Below are positions 26,467 to 34,445 of a stretch of 64,000 nucleotides of DNA, in pieces. The stretch is from contig ONAR01000001.1 of assembly GCA_900315835.1 (NCBI GenBank), forward strand, positions 62,001-126,000. The letters run 5' to 3'. The translations under genes and the position numbers were made by a program. Under the pieces are notes generated by a model. That model worked only from the letters and a program-made list of their open reading frames with translations. It made no database searches and had not been told where the DNA came from. Position 1 is the first letter of the stretch; every line of letters starts with the position of its first letter. Source of the DNA: an uncultured Prevotella sp. (GTDB lineage Bacteria; Bacteroidota; Bacteroidia; Bacteroidales; Bacteroidaceae).

Positions 26467-26474
26467 CAAAGGTA
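26467..26474 (-). promoter_or_regulatory. Internal -7 box inside the polysaccharide locus
   Basis: Minus-strand TACCTTTG followed by C in the 73-nt gap between the lyase-like gene and the GT2 start; predicted leader about 16 nt. No TTG at the usual distance upstream, so it may be weak. Confidence 0.45.
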
Positions 26475-26519
26475 CAATGATTTTTTCTATTATGAGAAAG
26501 AATTAATTTATTTTCCCAA

Positions 26520-27650
26520 TTATTTGAAAAGGCTTGTAAAAAGTTTGTCGGCCTCAGTAAACTGTGACTGATAAGTATTCCAGTTACCGATTTCCGTATA
26601 GGGGTAGTCTTTCTTGTTGTTGATATATTTTCTTATGAAGGCAACGGCTGCGCTGGCTCTTTGCTTGTATTGGGAATATTCGCAGCGGTCGTATCGAAGC
26701 ATCTGGCAAAACTCAAGCAGATGGCTGAGATTGAAGATGGAATACATCATTGACTTGCTTCTTTTCAGCTCCTCTGGTTGTTGGCCGTCGGCTTGAAATT
26801 GCTGGTTGAGTCGCTTTGGGACAAATGCATTTCTAATCTCCGCTTTTATCTTTTGATTGCCGGTGAACATTGCAATACGGTATCTTAGGACATCGTACAT
26901 GATGGAAAGATTGTTTTTGGTGTTGTTCATAATAAGGCCTGACTGACTGTCGCATAGCCAGGTGTTGAGTTCGCTGAACCATGCTTTCAAGCCTTGCAGT
27001 TCTTTCTTGTTCAGTAACTTGTTCTGCTGGAGCAGTGCAATGCAGTCAAGGACATCAAGCAGGGAATAAGCCTCTGCAAGCACGCCAGGATGGCCTTTGC
27101 CATCATCATAGCCGGGAACAATCTGACCGTACCTGAGATTGGGGTTCATCTTTGTACTGTCGTCAAGAAACCATGCACGTATTTGCCTGACGGCAGCTTT
27201 GGTATACTGACTGTCATGCGTGAACTGATATGCCTGTCCCAGACGCCTCATGTTGTCGCACATTTCAAACATTTTCATGGCATCATACTTTTTGTATTCC
27301 GGACTGGGGTGACCGTCACGTACGATATAAGCCCCGTCCGGGTCTTGTGGATTTGGCCATGCATAGTAGGCCAATGATTCATAATTATGAACGTCACCAG
27401 AAAACGACTTCTTATGAACGACGGTGTAAGGTTGCCTTGCGATTGTCTTCACTGCTTGGTCTGCCTCACGGACAATCCTTGCCTGATAGTTTGCCTCAGA
27501 GGTCTTGCCCGTGTTCCAAAGAACGGGGCCTCGCCTTTGTGCGTCTACAGGTGAGGTAAAGTGTATAATAAATATGAATGTCACGAGCATTGAACTGACT
27601 GCCGTCTTATGAATGACAACAGTGTAAGCATGTAAGGAATGTACCATCAT
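26520..27650 (-). CDS. Alginate-lyase-family (alpha/alpha-toroid) protein lacking the expected catalytic histidine
   Basis: 376 residues. The hydrophobic N-terminus (to about 37, cleavage near VDA/QRR) predicts export. Family motifs are DVHNYESLAYYAWPNP (87-101), NPNLRYGQIVPGYDDGKGHP, VLAEAYSLLD, and QPEELKRSKSMMYSIFNL near the end. In related lyases the catalytic histidine sits in NNH(G/S)xxYD; here the corresponding segment is KNNLSIMYD, with Leu248 at the His position. Lyases of this type often sit in polysaccharide operons to trim or clear periplasmic polymer. This one may be a non-catalytic binder, use another base, or act on a different glycan. Its ATG overlaps the preceding gene stop (TAATG). 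Confidence 0.8.
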   Translation of the reverse strand: MMVHSLHAYTVVIHKTAVSSMLVTFIFIIHFTSPVDAQRRGPVLWNTGKTSEANYQARIVREADQAVKTIARQPYTVVHKKSFSGDVHNYESLAYYAWPNPQDPDGAYIVRDGHPSPEYKKYDAMKMFEMCDNMRRLGQAYQFTHDSQYTKAAVRQIRAWFLDDSTKMNPNLRYGQIVPGYDDGKGHPGVLAEAYSLLDVLDCIALLQQNKLLNKKELQGLKAWFSELNTWLCDSQSGLIMNNTKNNLSIMYDVLRYRIAMFTGNQKIKAEIRNAFVPKRLNQQFQADGQQPEELKRSKSMMYSIFNLSHLLEFCQMLRYDRCEYSQYKQRASAAVAFIRKYINNKKDYPYTEIGNWNTYQSQFTEADKLFTSLFK

Positions 27651-28561
27651 TATTTAGCGCGTTTGCTGTTAAGAGCGTAATAGAGTGAGGGGAGATAAAT
27701 GTTGAGGGTACGTGCAAGTATGACAAACGGATATTTCCACTTGTTATATTTTCTCATGAAATAGAGTATGTCCTTTGTAGAATGCAGAGGAGATTGGAAA
27801 TAGCTTCTTCTCTCATTGATGGCCATCTGTTTAAATTTCTGTTTCTCCATCTCTTCGGTGTCATGGTCATTGTCGCAATATCCGCAGACGCTTCCGGTGA
27901 CAAAAACAGGAAAACCTTTTCGGCTGGCTTCGATACCATAAGCCCAATCAGCGCAGCTATGTCTGTAGTGCCCGTCTAATATTCCAAGTTCATCTGCCAC
28001 ATTGCTGCTCACTAATAGGATATTGGCATTTGTCATTTGGCAAGCCTGTGGCCTGCCATTTGGCTTGATGCTGACGGACTTGCCAAACAGCCCGCGACTG
28101 TATACCTTTCCACCATATGTTATTTCCTTGCCGTCAAAACTGCTGATAATGCCTGCGTATATTCCCGCCCTGCCGTATTGTGAAACAGCGTAATGGTGAG
28201 TGGTCAACAGCTCCTCAAATGCATTTTTGCAAAAACAGGTGTCGTCATTCATCAACAGGAAAAAGTCCCATTTGACATTTTCTTTCAATGCGGCTTTCCA
28301 GGCAAGCCTCATTCCTCCAGCCCAGAAGAGATGGCCGTCACCTTGTATAATCTTAATACTTCTGGTCGGAAACCGCGACTGAACTGCATCGCTTGTGCCA
28401 TCTGTGCAGCCATCATCCGTAAGGAAAACCATGGCTTTGACATCATTTTCCTGCTTTAAGTTAAGGCAATCCAGAGACTCGAACATTGTCTGTAATGCCA
28501 CCACAGTTTTCTCTTTTCTATTATGGCATGTGACCAAAACTGCAATAGTATATGTTGTCAT
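27650..28561 (-). CDS. Family 2 glycosyltransferase (rhamnosyltransferase-like subgroup)
   Basis: 303 residues. IAVLVTCHNRKEKTVVALQT opens the GT-A fold, followed by FLTDDGCTDGTSD, DGHLFWAGGMRLAW and LLMNDDT (DxD). The GxxFWxGGxN-like motif is typical of the RfbF/WbbL-type group, many of which transfer rhamnose, though substrate is not certain. C-terminal positions FVTGSVCGYCDNDHD provide the catalytic base region. It lies between the GT4 gene and the lyase-like gene; 5 nt separate it from the GT4 stop, and its own stop shares a base with the lyase start. Confidence 0.9.
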   Translation of the reverse strand: MTTYTIAVLVTCHNRKEKTVVALQTMFESLDCLNLKQENDVKAMVFLTDDGCTDGTSDAVQSRFPTRSIKIIQGDGHLFWAGGMRLAWKAALKENVKWDFFLLMNDDTCFCKNAFEELLTTHHYAVSQYGRAGIYAGIISSFDGKEITYGGKVYSRGLFGKSVSIKPNGRPQACQMTNANILLVSSNVADELGILDGHYRHSCADWAYGIEASRKGFPVFVTGSVCGYCDNDHDTEEMEKQKFKQMAINERRSYFQSPLHSTKDILYFMRKYNKWKYPFVILARTLNIYLPSLYYALNSKRAK

Positions 28562-28566
28562 TTGCT

Positions 28567-29631
28567 TTAATCAGCGTCAAAGATTTGTTCTAACTTTCCA
28601 AGTGTCTTTTCTTCCGAGAACTTCATTTTGGCCTCATTGAATGCCGCTTCCGCGTATTGGGTCCTGATGTCCTCTGACTTTAGAGATGCCAAACCGCTTA
28701 AGATAGCGTCAGCGGAGCATGGTGGTATGACAATGCCTGAATGTTTGTTCTTGATAATTTCTGTATTTCCGCCGACATTTGTGACGAGCGCTGCACATTT
28801 CATGTTCACTGCTTCCAGAAGTGCCAGTGAATGATTTTCATTAAGTGACGCAAACAGGAAAATATCAACATCTTTCAACAGGTCGGTTACGTCATTTCGT
28901 TTCCCGAGAAGAAAGAGTCTGTGTCCTTTGATTTCCTCTGAACATTCGTCTTTGTATTTTTCAATGTAGTCGCCGTCACCGATTATCACAAATACGAAGG
29001 CAGTATCCTTGCATTGCTTTATGGCATCAATAATGTACTGATGTCCTTTGCGCTCTACTACTCGTCCTACGGAGGCGACAATTATTTTGTCATTTCCAAT
29101 ATTAAGCGAACCGTGCAACCTGCCTGATGGAACTGATTTCTCATCGATATTTGGAAATGTATTGTAGATGGTACCGACGTTTGCATCCTTTTTGGCTAAC
29201 ATAAGAGGCCTCACCACATGCTGCTCATTGTCACAAACGGTTGCGATTTTATCTGCCAGTCTTATTTCCATGGGCTCTATAATATATTTAAGGATGCACC
29301 TTCTTATAGAATGATCTTTGACATCCCAATCAGATCCGTGTACGACGATGAAGATTTTCTTCACATTTGATAATTTGGCAGCTAAGGTCATGAGAAAGCC
29401 AATGTACTGTAACCCACAGACATAAATGCAGTCACCATGCTCCCGGTCTATGATTTTCTTATAATGGAATACAAACCTGATGGCTTTTATCAAATTGAAT
29501 CCGCAGGTTTCTGTCTGGACAATTCTGACAAAATCGTATTTCTTGCTTAAATAGGAGCTGGCAATCCGGTCTATGACAGTTCTGGGGCCGCCTATGTTGT
29601 ATTGGAAGTCATGTAAAAGTATCTTTTTCAT
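28567..29631 (-). CDS. Family 4 glycosyltransferase
   Basis: 354 residues, GT-B fold, retaining glycosyltransferase. N-terminal Rossmann domain to about 165 with a variable acceptor side. The C-terminal domain has the GT4 hallmarks: VASVGRVVERKGHQYIIDA, VFVIIGDGDYIEKYK, RLFLLGKRNDVTDLL, and the E-x7-E motif in NENHSLALLEA, then TNVGGNTEII. It probably extends the repeat unit on undecaprenyl diphosphate. 5 nt separate it from the polymerase gene upstream. Confidence 0.92.
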   Translation of the reverse strand: MKKILLHDFQYNIGGPRTVIDRIASSYLSKKYDFVRIVQTETCGFNLIKAIRFVFHYKKIIDREHGDCIYVCGLQYIGFLMTLAAKLSNVKKIFIVVHGSDWDVKDHSIRRCILKYIIEPMEIRLADKIATVCDNEQHVVRPLMLAKKDANVGTIYNTFPNIDEKSVPSGRLHGSLNIGNDKIIVASVGRVVERKGHQYIIDAIKQCKDTAFVFVIIGDGDYIEKYKDECSEEIKGHRLFLLGKRNDVTDLLKDVDIFLFASLNENHSLALLEAVNMKCAALVTNVGGNTEIIKNKHSGIVIPPCSADAILSGLASLKSEDIRTQYAEAAFNEAKMKFSEEKTLGKLEQIFDAD

Positions 29632-29636
29632 ATCTG

Positions 29637-30830
29637 TTAATCTTTATCTTGGCATAAGGCTCTTTTATAGTAGGTCTCGCTATGAGCTGCCACGAGCATA
29701 TAGAAGGAGATAAGCCAAATGGCATTGTAAAACACAAAGAACACGCCATCAAGGGTGTAAATGATGCCTAAAGTGAAAAAGACGAAGTACATCTTGTCGT
29801 TGGTGGACTTGTATCTTTTCCACTGCCTGATGATGAAGACGGCCATTAAGGCTACATACAGAGAGAAACCAATAATACCTAAGTCAGCAGAAGCCTCAAG
29901 ATAAGAGTTGTGTGCAATCTGCCGGGTTTCTGATACGGCTTGGAAGTTGGAGCTGCCGATGCCAAGCGGAAAATGGGTGACAGTGACCTCGATGGCTTGC
30001 CTCACCAGTTCCATTCTGGGGTCATCACCGACATCTGTATCAGCCCGGGCCTTCAGGAGGCTGTTGTCGTAGATATTGTATATGGTCCCTGACAGCGCCA
30101 CTGCCACAAGCATGGTCAGGACAAGAAATGCCATCTTCTTCCTGGCTGACACGGTTTTGATGTACTTGATATAAATGAGCATGCCGTAAAGAGGTATCTG
30201 AATCAGCAGCACTTGCCGGGAAGCAGTGAGCAGAGAGACTAAGAACGAGAATGGCAGCATGAGCCAGAAGCCCCAAGTCCATATCCGTTTGAAAAGCTTC
30301 TTTTGCGTTATCTCTGCCAGCATAAATGTCAGGTAGGAGATGTAAAAGGTATAGTAGGCCAGTGTGTTGGCGTTGAGCTTCTCGTCGTTTAAGCGGTCAA
30401 TCGCGCTTGACATGATGTTGAGGATGTTGTGAATGGCATAGTTCCAGGCGCTGAGGTATAAAATGATATATACCCCATAGAGCCAGGGAATTTTTTTCTC
30501 ATCCCTGGCCAGAATGGAAAGCACATAGACGAGCATAAATGCTCCAAGAATCATATGAAGCTCATTTGCCGCAAGCTCCTTGTCATCAGCCCACAGGTAG
30601 GCGATACAATCCCATGCGAAAAGTGCGAACAGTATTTTTTCATAGATATTGGTGTGGAAGCCCTTGTTGATGAGTGTGCTAAGCACAAAGGCCAAAGGCA
30701 TGGCCACATAAAGGCCTACGGTGTTCGCGCTGTCTGAGTACAGACTGGCGAACGCCGCAAAGTAAAGGCAGAGGATTGTCGTGTAGCCGATGATGTCCCC
30801 TTTTATATATCTTAATTTCTTCAATTGCAT
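29637..30830 (-). CDS. O-antigen-polymerase/ligase-type membrane protein (Wzy-like)
   Basis: 397 residues with about ten to twelve hydrophobic helices and a periplasmic loop at about 255-295 (KARADTDVGDDPRMELVRQA, FPLGIGSSNFQAV, AHNSYLE). The GIGxxNF...H(N)xxLE pattern is the signature of the Wzy_C/O-antigen ligase superfamily. In a locus with Wzx and Wzz it most likely polymerises repeat units in the periplasm. The start overlaps the end of the preceding GT2 by 10 nt. A ligase role cannot be excluded by sequence alone. Confidence 0.85.
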   Translation of the reverse strand: MQLKKLRYIKGDIIGYTTILCLYFAAFASLYSDSANTVGLYVAMPLAFVLSTLINKGFHTNIYEKILFALFAWDCIAYLWADDKELAANELHMILGAFMLVYVLSILARDEKKIPWLYGVYIILYLSAWNYAIHNILNIMSSAIDRLNDEKLNANTLAYYTFYISYLTFMLAEITQKKLFKRIWTWGFWLMLPFSFLVSLLTASRQVLLIQIPLYGMLIYIKYIKTVSARKKMAFLVLTMLVAVALSGTIYNIYDNSLLKARADTDVGDDPRMELVRQAIEVTVTHFPLGIGSSNFQAVSETRQIAHNSYLEASADLGIIGFSLYVALMAVFIIRQWKRYKSTNDKMYFVFFTLGIIYTLDGVFFVFYNAIWLISFYMLVAAHSETYYKRALCQDKD

Positions 30831-31795
30831 TTGGTAAGGCCTATGGCGTTTGTTATAATGGGGTATAGCCGTAAAAGACTGAGCATGGCCCTCATCCTTT
30901 CTTTCAAAGGAGCGTTGCTGTCAAGCATAATCTTACGGTCTATCCCGGGACATGACTCTCTCCACATTTTCAGATAATGGGGATTTCTGTAATTGCTTAT
31001 CAGCAGAGCCCTGCTGCGATAGAGCATGTAGGTCAGTCCACGCGAGACAAGAGGGCTGATTTCTTTGTCCTTAAAGAACGCCATGACGAGGTTGCTGTTG
31101 GCCATGGCCTGCTCATATTTTCTATGTACGTTTTCCTCGGTCTTGGTATTGACGATGGATGTAGTGCGCTGAAGGTAATTGTAAAGCGGTTTGTTCACGT
31201 ACCCGGTCTTGTGGCTATAATAAGACAATTGCAATGTCAATGCACCATCCTCACCCATATTTTGTGTTGGATACGTGATGTCTTGGCTGAATAATTCCCT
31301 GCCAAACATTTTGTTGCAAAGGCTCCAGGAGGTCTTGCCATAGAGCATGTCGCTGATAAATCCCGGTTTGTCATAATGATAGAGAGACTGACATGACTTA
31401 GTGCAGTCCTCGCTGACCGTCATATAGTCGCAGACAACAATGTCACAGTCATCCGAAGCAGCTGTCTCAACCATCAGCCTATAGGCTTCCTTGTCCACCC
31501 AGTCGTCACTGTCGCAAAATGCAATGTATTCTCCTGTTGAGTTTTCTATGCCAACTTTCCTCGCGTTTGGTAGACCCGTGTTCTTTTCAAGATTAATAAT
31601 CTTGATATGCTCCAGCCGTTGAGGATACTCATTAATAACGCAACGCAAGACATCAATGGACTTGTCGTCGGTGCAGTCATTGACGAATACAAATTCCATC
31701 GCATCCAAAGTCTGCTCAAACAAACTACGGGCGCAACGTTCGATGTATTTTTCCACGCGATATACTGGTACGATAACGGATAACTTATAGTTCAT
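30821..31795 (-). CDS. Family 2 glycosyltransferase
   Basis: 324 residues. KLSVIVPVYRVEKYIERCAR, FVFVNDCTDDKSIDV, NARKVGIENSTGEYIAFCDS and DDWV give a standard GT-A core. The middle shows NMGEDGALTLQLSY (the EDG/ED acid-base motif). The C-terminal third is helical and basic, probably membrane-associated. Its ATG overlaps the flippase stop (ATGA), and its 3' end overlaps the polymerase start. Substrate unknown. Confidence 0.92.
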   Translation of the reverse strand: MNYKLSVIVPVYRVEKYIERCARSLFEQTLDAMEFVFVNDCTDDKSIDVLRCVINEYPQRLEHIKIINLEKNTGLPNARKVGIENSTGEYIAFCDSDDWVDKEAYRLMVETAASDDCDIVVCDYMTVSEDCTKSCQSLYHYDKPGFISDMLYGKTSWSLCNKMFGRELFSQDITYPTQNMGEDGALTLQLSYYSHKTGYVNKPLYNYLQRTTSIVNTKTEENVHRKYEQAMANSNLVMAFFKDKEISPLVSRGLTYMLYRSRALLISNYRNPHYLKMWRESCPGIDRKIMLDSNAPLKERMRAMLSLLRLYPIITNAIGLTKCN

Positions 31796-33333
31796 ACGGT
31801 GTTCCTTAGGTTAACTTTCTTTGCGATATATTCTCTTAATACCTTTCTCTCATTCCGTTTGAGAAGGAGAAAGTAGAATAGGGCCAATCCTACGGCGATG
31901 TCTGTGGCAGTGGTAAGAACAAGTCTTAGAAATGACGGGTTCATCATATGTTTCACCAAAAGCGGGAGAATGGGCAACACGATAGTGCATGTGAGGCAGG
32001 GCAGCACAACGCTCCTCATATAGTCGGATAAATGGAACTTGAATACCAGATTGGTATTGTACAGGCACACAGTCTGGTTGATTATGGAAAATACGATAGT
32101 GATGACGAAAGAGCTTTTCGCTGAGAAGCCCAGCTTTAAGAAAACATAGCACACAGGTATCAGGCCCAGGTTGACAATGGTGCTGGCAATCTGGTATTGC
32201 CTTATTTTCCCCGTTGCCTGTGTAATCTGCGTGCAGGGGGTGTTGAGCGTACATATTGTGGTGTCGATGAGCATCAGAATGGTGAAGATGTTTGTGTCGA
32301 CGGGTATGTTAATACTCAGCCAAATCTTTAGAATATAGTCAATCTCAAGGCACAACGGCACGGTGAGCAGCATGATGAGCGTGTAGCATATCCGCGACTC
32401 GTTGAACATCATGCTCTTTGCATGTGCATTGTCATCTGCAGCTACAGAATTGACGATTTGCGGTGTGAAAGCGATGGTGATATTCCCTGAAAATCCGCTG
32501 ACGGCACTGCTCACTTGCATGGCAATGCCGCGGCCTGCATTGACAATGGGACCAAAGAAATTGTTCAGAAGTAGGCTTATGCCTTGTCCTTTAAGCATGA
32601 AGGCAAAGGTGCCGACGAGGTTCCAGCCGGCGAAGGAGGTCAGCGAGCGTGTCAGTTCCTTGTTGATGTGACGGGAGAGATGGAGCGAAGGATAGTTTTT
32701 AATGACGTAACCGGCATAGAGTAAAAAGTCAGTCAACGATACGATAAGCAGCATCATGGCATAAGCCTTGATGTTGTCGTACGGCAGATGCTTGACAAGT
32801 AGCGAGGCAATTAACTTCAGCGAGATATCCGTCATGCTGACAAGGGCGTAGTATCCGATCTTTTCCTTGGCAATGATGAGACCTACAAAAGGTATCTGAA
32901 TGATGATGATTGCCAGCGAGACCGATGATGTCTGAAAAAGGAATGAGCCTGCCCCGAATCGGTTGTCTGGGATTACGATGTAGTGGTTTATATACCATAC
33001 GCCCACCGTCTCTAACAAGAGAAAGGCCATCAGGGCAATGATGCCGTGAATGTAGCATCCTGTTGAGAACACGTCCTGAACACCTTGTGCCGCATGCTTC
33101 GTTCCTGAATAGTTGTAATAGCGCTGCATGGTCGAAGCCAGCGTGGCATTCAGAAAACTGAAAAAGGTGACAAATCCCGTAATGACGACATAGACGCCAT
33201 AGTCCGTCACTCCAAATGCATCAAGCAGGATACGCGAGATGTATAGATTGACGAATAAGACGAAGAACATGCGCACATACAGGAACGCGGTGTTCTTCGC
33301 AATCTTCTTGTTGTTGGCCTGATAGTCTGTCAT
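31792..33333 (-). CDS. Polysaccharide flippase (Wzx, MOP/MATE superfamily)
   Basis: 513 residues with about 12-14 transmembrane helices. N-terminal NNKKIAKNTAFLYVRMFFVL is typical of Bacteroidota Wzx proteins, followed by YISRILLDAFGVTDYGVYVV and NATLASTMQRYYNY. It moves undecaprenyl-linked repeat units to the periplasmic face. It starts 24 nt after the chain-length gene and overlaps the GT2 stop by 4 nt. Strongly AT-rich, as is the rest of the locus interior. Confidence 0.9.
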   Translation of the reverse strand: MTDYQANNKKIAKNTAFLYVRMFFVLFVNLYISRILLDAFGVTDYGVYVVITGFVTFFSFLNATLASTMQRYYNYSGTKHAAQGVQDVFSTGCYIHGIIALMAFLLLETVGVWYINHYIVIPDNRFGAGSFLFQTSSVSLAIIIIQIPFVGLIIAKEKIGYYALVSMTDISLKLIASLLVKHLPYDNIKAYAMMLLIVSLTDFLLYAGYVIKNYPSLHLSRHINKELTRSLTSFAGWNLVGTFAFMLKGQGISLLLNNFFGPIVNAGRGIAMQVSSAVSGFSGNITIAFTPQIVNSVAADDNAHAKSMMFNESRICYTLIMLLTVPLCLEIDYILKIWLSINIPVDTNIFTILMLIDTTICTLNTPCTQITQATGKIRQYQIASTIVNLGLIPVCYVFLKLGFSAKSSFVITIVFSIINQTVCLYNTNLVFKFHLSDYMRSVVLPCLTCTIVLPILPLLVKHMMNPSFLRLVLTTATDIAVGLALFYFLLLKRNERKVLREYIAKKVNLRNTV

Positions 33334-33357
33334 TTACACAAGGACTGAGATATTATC

Positions 33358-34392
33358 TTAGAATATAAGGTCCCTGGTGAAGAAAATCGTTGAAACCAGA
33401 AAGGCAATGAAAAGCATTGCAGCTACAAAGAGCATGCGCTTCGGCCCGGCGGGCAGCAAAGGAACCGAGGCGGCGCTTACCGTCGTAAAGACCGGTGTCT
33501 TTTCAAGGACTTTGGCTTTTGCAGCCTGCAGCTGGGTGTTCATGGCGGTGTAGTTGTTGAATTTCAACTGCATGTCGTTTTCCAAGTCAGACATCTTCAG
33601 TTTATAGCTCTCCAGCATCACGTCGGTATTGGCATCAGAGTAGCTGCCATACAGTTGACGTGCCTTCTCGTATTCACGCTTCGCCTTGTCGGCAAGATTT
33701 TGATAATACGCCAAGTCCTTCCTCGTTTTACTTGTCCTATAGTTTGAAATGAAGTCTTTCAGTTGCTCACTCGCCTGATTGGTCATTGTTGCGGCTATAA
33801 GTGGGTCCTGGTCCTCAACGGTAATGGTGATGAGATTGGTTCTCTTGTCGACAGAGCAGCTTATTTTACTTCTTATGGCATTGAAAATTTCATCTTCCTC
33901 TTTTGTCAGCTTAAACGGGTTGAGCTTGTGATTCTTCCCTGCGGACTGAGGCTTCTTTGCAAAAAGTTTCTTAACAGCGGCAATGGGAATGTCAAGAGGG
34001 CTGGACTTTTGATATTTCTGAAGGTAGGTGTAATAGTTGGTGTTCACTGCTCCGTCGGCTGTTTTGACAGGGCAGTCAATGAGGCGGACAATATAATTGT
34101 TTGACTTCATCAGCTTGGGATAAAACTCGGGCGTGATGGCATCACTCATTGTCGAACCGTTAATATTGAAACCCATTGAGGAGGCAATGTCTGACAGCCC
34201 GCCTCCCATATTGCTCATGTCACCAAACTCGGGGGCCAGTGCGGTGCTTGACTGATAATATCGTGGTACTGGGAATATGTAACAACAGGAAAGGACGAAA
34301 GTGATGGCTAGTATGATGGCGTACTTCCATTTCTTTTCCACGATGCGGTGGAGTACCGCACTAATATTTATCTGTTCGTTCTGATTATCCAT
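33358..34392 (-). CDS. Wzz-type chain-length determinant protein
   Basis: 344 residues. Wzz layout: cytoplasmic N-terminus, transmembrane helix at about 16-36 (KYAIILAITFVLSCCYIFPV), periplasmic domain with a long coiled-coil hairpin at about 215-300 (RTSKTRKDLAYYQNLADKAK), and a C-terminal helix at about 318-340 after PLLPAGPKRM. It lacks an attached BY-kinase, and no separate tyrosine kinase is seen in the locus. It controls chain length together with the Wzy-like protein. Second gene of the locus. Confidence 0.9.
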   Translation of the reverse strand: MDNQNEQINISAVLHRIVEKKWKYAIILAITFVLSCCYIFPVPRYYQSSTALAPEFGDMSNMGGGLSDIASSMGFNINGSTMSDAITPEFYPKLMKSNNYIVRLIDCPVKTADGAVNTNYYTYLQKYQKSSPLDIPIAAVKKLFAKKPQSAGKNHKLNPFKLTKEEDEIFNAIRSKISCSVDKRTNLITITVEDQDPLIAATMTNQASEQLKDFISNYRTSKTRKDLAYYQNLADKAKREYEKARQLYGSYSDANTDVMLESYKLKMSDLENDMQLKFNNYTAMNTQLQAAKAKVLEKTPVFTTVSAASVPLLPAGPKRMLFVAAMLFIAFLVSTIFFTRDLIF

Positions 34393-34445
34393 GTCTAAAA
34401 AGTTTTTTATAAAGAGTCTGTTCCATAAGCAGCTATAAAACTGTT

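Noticed and set aside
26520-27650. Evidence that the locus makes alginate
   Set aside because: No alg8/alg44/algE-type genes are present; the lyase fold alone does not identify the polymer, and this protein lacks the expected catalytic His.
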